From NCBI RefSeq assembly GCF_014191495.1, contig NZ_JACHWR010000011.1, positions 1 to 34,811 on the forward strand: DNA of 34,811 nt, in the 5' to 3' direction. Each line of letters starts with the position of its first letter. The first letter of the stretch is position 1. Shown piece by piece: positions 14,362-22,875 of this stretch. The stretch comes from Nocardioides soli. GTDB taxonomy: Bacteria; Actinomycetota; Actinomycetes; Propionibacteriales; Nocardioidaceae. Below the pieces are notes generated by a model, which saw only the letters and a list, made by a program, of their open reading frames with translations, made no database searches and was not told where the DNA came from. The position numbers and the translations under genes were made by a program.

Positions 14362-14382
14362 ATTGCTAATTTAGTTAGCGAT
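14362..14382. promoter_or_regulatory. MarR-type operator in marR-MMPL divergent promoter
   Basis: GCTAA (14365-14369), a 5-bp spacer and TTAGC (14375-14379) form an inverted repeat extended by an outer AT/AT pair. The dimensions fit a MarR dimer. It lies between a possible -35 TTGATT (14359-14364) and -10 TTCTAC (14382-14387) with 17-bp spacing for the MMPL gene, so occupation would block RNA polymerase. Confidence 0.6.
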
Positions 14383-14406
14383 TCTACGCCTGCCCCGGGA
14401 GGGACC

Positions 14407-16431
14407 GTGTCCGCCACGTCGATCATCGCCGGTCGCCGCACCGCCTGGGCGTTCGCGGTGCTCCCCATCCTGCTGGCCCTCACGGTCATCGGCGGGGTCG
14501 GGGAGGCCGGACACCAGGCGGACGCGCGCGACCTGCTGCCCGACGGCGCCGACAGCACCGTCGCCGCCTGGCTGGTCGACGAGCTCCCGGAGGAGACCAC
14601 CGAGGCCGCGATCGTGCTGTGGACCGCCGACGAGGGCGAGCTCGGCGATCCCGCTCTCGACGCGATCGGGGCCCAGGCCGACGGGGACGTGGTCCGCTCC
14701 GAGGACGGCACCGCGGTCGTCACCGTCGTCCCGGTCGAGGCCGGCGACGCCGACCAGGTCGGGCAGCGCGTCGACGACCTCCGCGAGCGGCTGCGCGCCG
14801 AGGCCCCCGACGGCGTCACGGTGCAGGTGACCGGGCCCGCGGGGATCCACGCCGATCTCGGCAAGGTCTTCGACGGCGCGGACCTGCGGCTGCTGCTCGC
14901 CACCATGCTGATCGTCGCCGTCCTCCTGGTGGTCACCTACCGCAGCCCGGTGCTCTGGCTGGTCCCGCTGGTCGTCGTCGGCCTGGCCGACCGGGTCGCC
15001 GTGGTCGCCGCGACCCGCGCGCTCGACGCGGCCGGGCTGCCGTGGGACGGCACCACGACGGGCATCCTCTCGGTGCTGGTGTTCGGCGCGGGCACCGACT
15101 ACGCGCTGCTGCTGATCTCGCGCTACCGCGACGAGCTGCGCACCACGACGTCGCGGCACCGGGCGATGTCGCATGCGCTGCGGCGTACGTCGGAGGCGGT
15201 CCTCGGCAGCGCGACCACGGTCTTCCTCTCCGTGCTCACCCTGCTGCTCTCGCTGACGCCCGCGACCCGGGGCCTGGGCCTCGCGTGCGCGGTCGGCATC
15301 GTGATCGCGGCGGCGTCCGCGCTCGTAGTGCTGCCGGCCACCCTGGTGCTCTTCGGACGCTGGATCTTCTGGCCGATGGTGCCGCGGCACGGCGACCTCG
15401 CCGCCGCCGAGCGCAGGACGGTCTTCCAGCGGATCGGCCGGCTGGTCTCCCGGCGTCCGGCGACCGTGGTGACGGGGACGCTGGTGCTGCTGGCGGTGCT
15501 CGCGACCGGCCTGGCCGGCATCCGGATCGGCCTCGACCAGGCCGACCAGCTGCTCGACGAGCCGGAGGCGATCACCGCGGCGGAACGGCTGGCCGAGTCG
15601 TTCCCCGCCGGCACCGTCGAGCCGACCCAGGTGGTCACTCGGAGTCCGGGCGGCCGGGTGCTCGACACGGTCGCGAGCACCGACGGCGTCGCGTCCGCCC
15701 GCGTCTCCGCGTCGGGCGCCGGCATCACCCAGATCGAGGCGGTGCTCGCCGCCGACCCCGGCTCCGCCGACGCCCGGGCCACCGTCGAGCGGCTGCGCGA
15801 CGCCCTCGACGACGTCCCCGACACCCACGTCGGGGGCAACGAGGCGGAGGCGGTCGACGCCCGCGCCGCCGCGGAGCGCGACCTGTCGGTGATCGTGCCG
15901 CTCATCCTCGGCATGGTGCTGCTCGGGCTGGCGGTGTTGCTGCGCTCGCTGCTCGGACCGGTGCTGCTGGTGCTGTCGGTGGTCGCGACCTACGTCGCCG
16001 CCCTCGGCGCCTCCTGGTGGATCTTCACCGAGGTGCTGGGGTTCACCGCGCTCGAGGTGAAGATCCCGCTCTTCGCGTTCCTCTTCCTGGTCGCGCTCGG
16101 CGTCGACTACAACATCTTCCTCGTCACCCGCGCCCGCGAGGAGGCCCGCGGCCACGGCTCGCGAGAAGGCATGCTGCGCGCGCTCACGGTCACCGGCGGC
16201 GTGATCACCAGCGCGGGCATCCTGCTGGCGGCCGTCTTCGCCGTCCTCGGCGTGCTGCCCCTGGTCGCGCTCGCCCAGCTCGGCACCATCATCTGCATCG
16301 GGGTGCTGCTCGACACGCTCGTCGTCCGCACGCTGCTGGTGCCGGCCGCGGCGGTGCTGCTCGGCGACCGGTTCTGGTGGCCGGGCCGGGCGGGTCCACC
16401 GGCCGGCGACGTACCCGATTTGGGGCATTGA
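14407..16431 (+). CDS. MMPL/RND family transporter
   Basis: This 674-residue protein starts at GTG 14407, preceded by GGGAGGGA at good distance; the open frame before it runs through the operator and is not coding. It has the two-halved RND layout: one N-terminal helix, a periplasmic-type loop (about 35-155), five helices (LLLATMLIVAVLLVVTYRSPV onward), then a second half with a loop (about 375-490) and five or more helices. Charged transmembrane motifs FGAGTDYALLLISRYRDEL (about 226-244) and LGVDYNIFLVTRAREEA (about 562-578) are the proton-relay G-x-x-x-D-Y motifs of MMPL proteins. Members export lipids, siderophores or drugs. Regulation by the adjacent MarR is likely. Confidence 0.9.
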   Translation: MSATSIIAGRRTAWAFAVLPILLALTVIGGVGEAGHQADARDLLPDGADSTVAAWLVDELPEETTEAAIVLWTADEGELGDPALDAIGAQADGDVVRSEDGTAVVTVVPVEAGDADQVGQRVDDLRERLRAEAPDGVTVQVTGPAGIHADLGKVFDGADLRLLLATMLIVAVLLVVTYRSPVLWLVPLVVVGLADRVAVVAATRALDAAGLPWDGTTTGILSVLVFGAGTDYALLLISRYRDELRTTTSRHRAMSHALRRTSEAVLGSATTVFLSVLTLLLSLTPATRGLGLACAVGIVIAAASALVVLPATLVLFGRWIFWPMVPRHGDLAAAERRTVFQRIGRLVSRRPATVVTGTLVLLAVLATGLAGIRIGLDQADQLLDEPEAITAAERLAESFPAGTVEPTQVVTRSPGGRVLDTVASTDGVASARVSASGAGITQIEAVLAADPGSADARATVERLRDALDDVPDTHVGGNEAEAVDARAAAERDLSVIVPLILGMVLLGLAVLLRSLLGPVLLVLSVVATYVAALGASWWIFTEVLGFTALEVKIPLFAFLFLVALGVDYNIFLVTRAREEARGHGSREGMLRALTVTGGVITSAGILLAAVFAVLGVLPLVALAQLGTIICIGVLLDTLVVRTLLVPAAAVLLGDRFWWPGRAGPPAGDVPDLGH

Positions 16432-16432
16432 C

Positions 16433-16461
16433 GGTCACGGACCGGTCACGAGAGGTTCGAC
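16433..16461 (+). promoter_or_regulatory. PHO-box-like 11-bp direct repeats upstream of phosphatase gene
   Basis: GGTCACG at 16433, GGTCACG at 16444 and GTTCGAC at 16455 recur with an exact 11-bp period. Streptomyces PhoP binds direct repeats of 11 bp with consensus GTTCACC plus four variable bases; two units match at six of seven positions allowing G for T. The array is about 85 bp upstream of a secreted phosphodiesterase/5'-nucleotidase gene, the type of gene expected in a phosphate-starvation regulon. Confidence 0.55.
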
Positions 16462-16502
16462 CCCATCGGGGGAGCCGCAACTCGGAAGCCGCCATCCTCA
16501 CG

Positions 16503-16542
16503 ACCCTCCGGGCCGGGCTCCAAGCTTCGGGCCTGGGAGGGT
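16503..16542 (+). promoter_or_regulatory. Leader hairpin covering the ribosome-binding site
   Basis: ACCCTCC (16503-16509) is exactly complementary to GGAGGGT (16536-16542), which contains the Shine-Dalgarno of the GTG at 16546. GGCC pairs (16511-16514 with 16530-16533) can extend the stem. Translation of the phosphodiesterase/nucleotidase could therefore be limited by leader structure. Confidence 0.4.
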
Positions 16543-16545
16543 GCC

Positions 16546-19500
16546 GTGAACCGCTCACATCGTCGATCCGCCGTCCTCGTCACCGCCGCCGCGCTGGTCG
16601 CGGCCGCCGCGGTGCCGTCACTCGCCATCGGCTCCACCCAGGCGGCGCCGGCCGCCTCGACCCACGGCCGCGGTCACGACCCCGGCCACCATCCCGGGAA
16701 CGGGCACGGGAACGCCCAGCAGAAGGCGGTCTACTTCGCCTCCGACGGCCTGCGCCAGGATCTCGTCGAGAAGTACGCCGACCAGGGCGTGATGCCGACG
16801 ATGAAGTCGTTCCTCAAGCGCGGTGTCAAGGCGCGCGGCAACGGGATGCTGACCCAGGCACCCCCGAACACCGGCGCCGGCTGGTACACGATGGCCACCG
16901 GCGCGTGGCCCGCCGTGACGGGCTCCACCAACAACACCTTCCACAAGAACGGCGACCCGTTCGCCAACCGCACCGCGGCCTTCGACCCGGGCGTGCTCCA
17001 GGCGGAGTCGATCGCGCAGTCGGCCGAGCGCGGCGGGCTCAAGGTCGCCCAGGTCGAGTGGGCCGGCGGGCGCAACGCCTCGATCCAGGGCCCGACGATC
17101 GACTTCCAGACGTTCCACTCCGGGCGGGGTGTCGCCACCAACTTCATCGGCCGGGCCGGCGAGCCGATCTTCGACGACGCGGCGTTCATCCGCTCCTTCG
17201 GCCTGCAGTTCGACCACCCCGACGGGTACGCCGGCCAGGCGCCGTTCCCCGGCGCGGCGCCCACGCCGGCCACCGGTTGGACCGACGTGCCCACGTCGTA
17301 CAGCCCGGCCCGCGAGATGCGGCTGCGGGTGCTCGACGGCACCGTCGACAAGTACGGCCTCAACGCCTACCTCTACGACAGCCGCAACGACCACCGCACC
17401 CGCTACGACCGGGTGCTCTTCTCCACCACCAAGAGCGGCGCGGACACCGTCGGCGACCTGCGCGAGGGGGAGTGGGCCGACGTGAAGGTCACCCTCCAGG
17501 GCGGCGCGCTCGACGGGAAGACCGCGGGCATGCTGGTCAAGGTCGAGACGCTCGCCCCCGACCTCTCGCGGGTGCGGCTCTTCCACACGTCGGTGAGCCG
17601 CGCGATCGCGAGCTGGCCGACCTGGCCGGGCGAGCCCGGCTACACCGACCCTCAGCAGTTCGACGAGTTCCTCGCCGCGGAGTTCCCGACCTCGACGGCC
17701 GCCGACTTCGCGATCCTCGAGTCCGGCATCACCAGCGAGGAGACCTACGTCGAGCAGGGCCTCTACTGGTCGACCGGACACTGGCCGATGCTGAAGTACG
17801 TCGCCCGCACCTACCGGCCCGACCTGCTGCTGGTCGGCATGCCGACGACCGACGAGTTCCAGCACCAGTTCCTCGGCCTGGTGAGCAAGCGGCTGCCGAA
17901 CGGCCAGCGCAACCCGGCGTACGACGACGTCGACCTCGACGGCGTCCCCGACGGTCGGGTGCGGGAGCGCGCGGGGTTCATCCGCGATGCCTACCGGGAG
18001 TCCGACCAGACCCTGAAGCTGGCGCGGTCGCTGGTCGGCAGGGACCCGACGACGTTCGTCGGCTCCGACCACGGCTTCGCACCGCAGTTCCTCGCGATCG
18101 ATGCCAGCCTGCCGCTGGTCGAGATGGGCCTGCTGTCGCGGCCGCAGACGTCGAACTGCCGCCCGGCCACCGGCGAGACCATCGGCAAGGCCAAGGCGTG
18201 CTGGGCCGGCGGCGCGCTGCAGATCTACCTCAACCTCGCGGGTCGCGACCCCGCGGGAGGCGGGTTCCAGCAGGTCGCGGCCGCGGACGAGGCCGCGACC
18301 GTCGCGGCGATCAAGGCCACGTACCTCGGCCTCACCGACCCGAACGACTGGACCCACGACGGCCGGCCCGAGGGCTGGAAGGTCATCGACCGCGCCTACA
18401 CCAAGGCGGAGGCACGGCACATCCCCAACGGCCCGGGCAGCACCGCCGACATGGCGCACCCGACCCGCACCGGCGACCTGGTCGTCTTCTCCTACCCGCC
18501 CTACCAGTTCGACGCCGAGACCCCGGGCACGCTCGTGGCGCCGTCGCACTTCTTCGGCCAGCACGGCTATGTGCCCGACGTGCAGGTGCTCGACGCGAAC
18601 GTCAACATGCGGGCCACGTTCCTGGCCGGCGGCCAGGGCATCGCGCACCGGACGGTGACCGCGCGCTCGATCGACCTGGCGCCGACGCTGGCGTTCCTGC
18701 TCGGCATCCCCGAGCCGCAGCACAGCCAGGGCCGGGTCCTGCTCGAGGTCGCCGACGGCGGACACCGGTACACCCCGGTGCCGATCGTCGGGCTCAACGA
18801 CTTCCACGGCCAGCTCGACCCGACCACCCGCGCCTACGACAATGCCATCAACGCCCGGGTCGGCGGCGCGGCGTACCTCGCGACGATGTTCGACGAGGAC
18901 CTCGACGCGCTCCCCGGCCAGGGGCTGATCCTGGCCGGCGGCGACAACGTCGGGGCGTCGCCGCCCAACTCGGCGCTGCTCCAGGACAAGCCGGCGATCG
19001 ACGTCGAGAACGCCTGGGGCCTGGATGCGACGTCGTACGGCAACCACGAGTTCGACTACGGCGTGAGCCGGCTGCTCGAGCACCAGGCGCGGGCCCACTT
19101 CCCGTTCCTGGCGACCAACATCGTGGACGCGACGACCGGCAGGGCGCCGCCCTGGGTGACGCCCTCGAAGGTGTTCCGGGTCAACGGCGTGAAGGTCGGC
19201 GTGATCGGCGCCGGGCTCGAGGAGACTCCCGAGCTGGTCTCCGCCGGCGCGACCGCCGGCCTGGAGTTCCTGCCGGAGGGTCCGCGGATCAAGGCCGAGT
19301 CGGAGCGGCTGCGTCGACAGGGCGTGAAGGTCCAGGTCGTGGTGATCCACCAGGGCACCGCGAGCGGGACCAACCCGACCGGCAACACCCCGGGCACGCC
19401 GTGGGACGGCCCGATCCTCGGCATCGCCGACCAGCTCCAGAGCACGACGGTCGACGCGATGATCGTCGGCCACACGCACCGGGTCTCGAACCTGATGCGC

Positions 19501-20322
19501 GGCCACATCCTGATCACCGAGGGCGTCAACGCCGGCGCGACGTACTCCGTGCTCCAGCTGATGGTCAAGGGCGGCGACGTCGCCTGGGCCGGCGGCGCGA
19601 CCAGGGTCGCCAAGAACGTCGGCGTGACCGGCCGGTCCGACGTGCAGGCGATCATCGACCAGGCGAACGCCGACACGGCGGTGCTGCGCAACCAGGTCAT
19701 CGGCACCCAGGTCGCCGACATCCTGCGCGACCCGACCCGGCTGCACGAGTCCGCGATGGGCAACCTGGTCGCCGACGCGATGCGGCTGAAGTACCCCGGC
19801 GTCGACGCGGCGTACACGAACTCCGGCGGTCTCCGCGCGGACCTCGTGTGCTCACCGCCGAGCGCCAACGAGGCACCCTGCGAGATCACCTGGGGCGAGA
19901 TGTTCGCGGTGCTGCCCTTCGGCAACCGCACCACGATCCTCACGCTCACCGGGGCGCAGCTGCGCACGGCGTTCGAGAACGGCTTCTCGCCGGTGTGCAA
20001 CTCCGCGATCGCGACCGGCCGGTTCCCGCAGATCTCCGGGCTGCGCGCGACCTTCCATTGCAACGGCGCCACCCCGGTCGTCGACGGCATGTGGAAGACG
20101 CCGGACGGCATCGGCGGTGCCCAGACGCCCATCGCCGACGGGGACTCGGTGCGGCTGGTCACCAACGACTTCATGTACACCGGTGGCGACGGCTACACGA
20201 TCTTCGGGCAGGGCACCGACGTGCTCCAGCCCGGTGACGACCTGATGCAGGTCGCCACCGACTACGTGACCGCGAACTCGCCGGTGAACCCGCAGGTGGA
20301 GGGGAGGGTCACGCAGAACTGA
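16546..20322 (+). CDS. Secreted fusion: type I phosphodiesterase/nucleotide pyrophosphatase + 5'-nucleotidase (UshA-like)
   Basis: This 1258-residue protein starts at GTG 16546 with GGGAGGG upstream. A signal peptide (basic start, hydrophobic 9-27, AxA-like site near 33-35) and a His/Gly-rich linker (about 39-56) precede two catalytic modules. Module 1 (about 60-735) is alkaline-phosphatase superfamily: FASDGLRQDLV (first metal Asp), the PAVTGSTNNTF nucleophile Thr/Ser region (about 124-134), TTDEFQHQF (Asp/His ligands, about 433), VGSDHGF (about 505) and FGQHGY (final His, about 669). Module 2 (about 744-1250) is calcineurin-like plus 5'-nucleotidase C-domain: LNDFHGQL, GGDNVG, GNHEFDYG (about 832), VGHTHR (about 975), TNSGGLRAD (about 1092) and GDGYTIFG (about 1214). 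Nucleotides or nucleotide sugars could be cleaved to nucleoside and phosphate outside the cell. The usual HGG motif of the nucleotidase is altered to HQGT. Confidence 0.88.
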   Translation: MNRSHRRSAVLVTAAALVAAAAVPSLAIGSTQAAPAASTHGRGHDPGHHPGNGHGNAQQKAVYFASDGLRQDLVEKYADQGVMPTMKSFLKRGVKARGNGMLTQAPPNTGAGWYTMATGAWPAVTGSTNNTFHKNGDPFANRTAAFDPGVLQAESIAQSAERGGLKVAQVEWAGGRNASIQGPTIDFQTFHSGRGVATNFIGRAGEPIFDDAAFIRSFGLQFDHPDGYAGQAPFPGAAPTPATGWTDVPTSYSPAREMRLRVLDGTVDKYGLNAYLYDSRNDHRTRYDRVLFSTTKSGADTVGDLREGEWADVKVTLQGGALDGKTAGMLVKVETLAPDLSRVRLFHTSVSRAIASWPTWPGEPGYTDPQQFDEFLAAEFPTSTAADFAILESGITSEETYVEQGLYWSTGHWPMLKYVARTYRPDLLLVGMPTTDEFQHQFLGLVSKRLPNGQRNPAYDDVDLDGVPDGRVRERAGFIRDAYRESDQTLKLARSLVGRDPTTFVGSDHGFAPQFLAIDASLPLVEMGLLSRPQTSNCRPATGETIGKAKACWAGGALQIYLNLAGRDPAGGGFQQVAAADEAATVAAIKATYLGLTDPNDWTHDGRPEGWKVIDRAYTKAEARHIPNGPGSTADMAHPTRTGDLVVFSYPPYQFDAETPGTLVAPSHFFGQHGYVPDVQVLDANVNMRATFLAGGQGIAHRTVTARSIDLAPTLAFLLGIPEPQHSQGRVLLEVADGGHRYTPVPIVGLNDFHGQLDPTTRAYDNAINARVGGAAYLATMFDEDLDALPGQGLILAGGDNVGASPPNSALLQDKPAIDVENAWGLDATSYGNHEFDYGVSRLLEHQARAHFPFLATNIVDATTGRAPPWVTPSKVFRVNGVKVGVIGAGLEETPELVSAGATAGLEFLPEGPRIKAESERLRRQGVKVQVVVIHQGTASGTNPTGNTPGTPWDGPILGIADQLQSTTVDAMIVGHTHRVSNLMRGHILITEGVNAGATYSVLQLMVKGGDVAWAGGATRVAKNVGVTGRSDVQAIIDQANADTAVLRNQVIGTQVADILRDPTRLHESAMGNLVADAMRLKYPGVDAAYTNSGGLRADLVCSPPSANEAPCEITWGEMFAVLPFGNRTTILTLTGAQLRTAFENGFSPVCNSAIATGRFPQISGLRATFHCNGATPVVDGMWKTPDGIGGAQTPIADGDSVRLVTNDFMYTGGDGYTIFGQGTDVLQPGDDLMQVATDYVTANSPVNPQVEGRVTQN

Positions 20323-20332
20323 CCGACCGATC

Positions 20333-20755
20333 GGTGGTTGAGGTGCGAGGCGCGCCAGCGCCGAGCCTCGAAACCACCGTGGACCACGCGACTCACGGTG
20401 GTTGAGGTGCGAGCGAAGCGAGCCTCGAAACCACCACTCACGATCAGCCCACTCGAGGCTGCTTCTCAGCTCACCGGGTTTCGAGGCTCCTCCGCTCGTT
20501 CCTCGCTCCGGAGCACCTCAACCACCGTCGGCCTCAACCACCGCCGCCCAAAGGCCGCCCCGACACGGTGGTTGAGGTGCGAGCGGAGCGAGCCTCGAAC
20601 CACCGCGAACCACGCGCCGACTCCCGGGGTAGAGGCTGCTTCTCAGCTCACCGGGTTTCGAGGCTCCTCCGCTCGTCCCTCGCTCCGGAGCACCTCAACC
20701 ACCGTCGGCTCCTCCGCTCGTCCCTCGCTCCGGAGCACCTCAACCACCGTCGGCC

Positions 20756-20760
<5 letters not shown>
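20333..20760. repeat. Composite array of GGTGGTTGAG/TCGAAACCACC palindromic elements
   Basis: The 433-bp gap between two genes holds little else. Forward elements with ends GGTGGTTGAGGTGC and GCCTCGAAACCACC lie at 20333-20378, 20397-20435 and 20567-20604. Reversed elements (GGTTTCGAGGCTC...CACCTCAACCACC) lie at 20477-20526 and 20654-20703. A 78-bp block is directly repeated at 20455-20532 and 20632-20709 (177 bp apart), and a 45-bp unit is tandemly duplicated (20662-20706, 20707-20751). Element cores such as GCGAGCGAAGCGAGC are self-complementary, so each copy can form a long hairpin. This is a REP/BIME-like arrangement. No transposase of the REP-associated type is in the window. Confidence 0.85.
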
Positions 20761-22132
<1,372 letters not shown>

Positions 22133-22169
22133 GCTTCGCACTCTCTCCCCGCGCGCGGGTCACCGGCAA

Positions 22170-22194
22170 ATCGGGTCGCCGACGGAGACCCGAT
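22170..22194. promoter_or_regulatory. Inverted repeat upstream of the malic enzyme gene
   Basis: ATCGGGTC (22170-22177) and GACCCGAT (22187-22194) form a perfect 8-bp-arm inverted repeat with a 9-bp spacer, 38 bp upstream of the malic enzyme start. It is unrelated in sequence to the TetR-type site beside it, so a second regulator may act on the malic enzyme promoter. Confidence 0.4.
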
Positions 22195-22204
22195 CGGCGT
22201 CGAT

Positions 22205-22256
22205 TTTGCACTTCATTAGCTGAAGTGCAAACATGCACTCCATGGTCGAGAGTGCA
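22205..22256. promoter_or_regulatory. TetR-type double operator
   Basis: Site 1 has perfect 11-bp arms, TTTGCACTTCA (22205-22215) and TGAAGTGCAAA (22221-22231), around 5 bp. Site 2, TGCACTC (22234-22240) and GAGTGCA (22250-22256), repeats the same half-site core TGCACT and extends into the first codons of tetR. TTGCAC at 22206-22211 could be a -35 with AAACAT at 22229-22234 as a weak -10. The TetR protein is the obvious binder. Confidence 0.75.
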
Positions 22257-22835
22257 ACGACACTCCGCGAGCAGCGGCGGTGGGACACGAGTCACCGGAT
22301 CACGGTCTGCGCCCAGGCGCTCACCGCCGCGCACGGCCTCGACGGCTTCACGATGGAGGAGCTGGCCGAGGCCGCCGACGTCTCCCGCCGCACCCTGTTC
22401 AACTACTTCCCCAGCAAGACCGACGCGGTGCTCGGCGCCGCACCCGAGCTGCCCGACGCCGACGTCGACACGTTCCGCGCCGGCGGTCCGAGCGGCAACC
22501 TGATCGACGACCTCACCGAGCTGGTCCGCATCGCCGTGTCGGTCAAGCGGCCCGAGCGGGACGAGGCCGGGCGGGCGCGGCGCATCCTGGCCACCGAGCC
22601 CCGCCTCCTCGCCGCGGCGCACCAGCGCTTCGAGGCGATCACCATCGAGTTCACCGAGCTGGTGCTCGAGCGCGAGGGGGCCGACTTCGGCGCGTCCCGG
22701 GCGCGGCTGCTGCTGCGCCTGCTCCTGGCCCTGCTCGACGTCGCCCTCGACCACTTCATCGCCGACGACGGCGACCGGTCGCTGGTCGAGCTCTTCGAGG
22801 AGCAGCTTCGCGACGCCCGCGCCCTGCTGGGCTGA
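22233..22835 (+). CDS. TetR family transcriptional regulator
   Basis: The protein is 200 residues from ATG 22233, or 197 from ATG 22242, which I prefer because the upstream ATG falls between the two operator sites and neither start has a Shine-Dalgarno. A leaderless mRNA starting at 22242 is possible. The HTH is clear: ITVCAQALTAAHGLDGFTMEELAEAADVSRRTLFNYFPSKTDAVLG (about 22-68). The C-terminal ligand domain is all-helical and rich in Leu and Arg. The MMPL pump follows 40 bp downstream on the same strand, so this is most likely an autoregulated tetR-mmpl operon, with the divergent malic enzyme possibly co-controlled. Confidence 0.9.
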   Translation: MHSMVESATTLREQRRWDTSHRITVCAQALTAAHGLDGFTMEELAEAADVSRRTLFNYFPSKTDAVLGAAPELPDADVDTFRAGGPSGNLIDDLTELVRIAVSVKRPERDEAGRARRILATEPRLLAAAHQRFEAITIEFTELVLEREGADFGASRARLLLRLLLALLDVALDHFIADDGDRSLVELFEEQLRDARALLG

Positions 22836-22875
22836 CCGACCCTTCCCCACACCCACCACACAGGAAGCCCCACCC

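Noticed and set aside
16618..19746. 1042-codon minus-strand frame opposite the phosphodiesterase/nucleotidase
   Set aside because: The plus-strand frame carries all catalytic motifs; the antisense product has none.
14619..20237. 1872-codon open frame on the plus strand
   Set aside because: It runs out of frame across the MMPL gene, the gap and the phosphodiesterase fusion. Its Arg/Ala/Gly-rich composition shows a frame shadow, not a giant protein.
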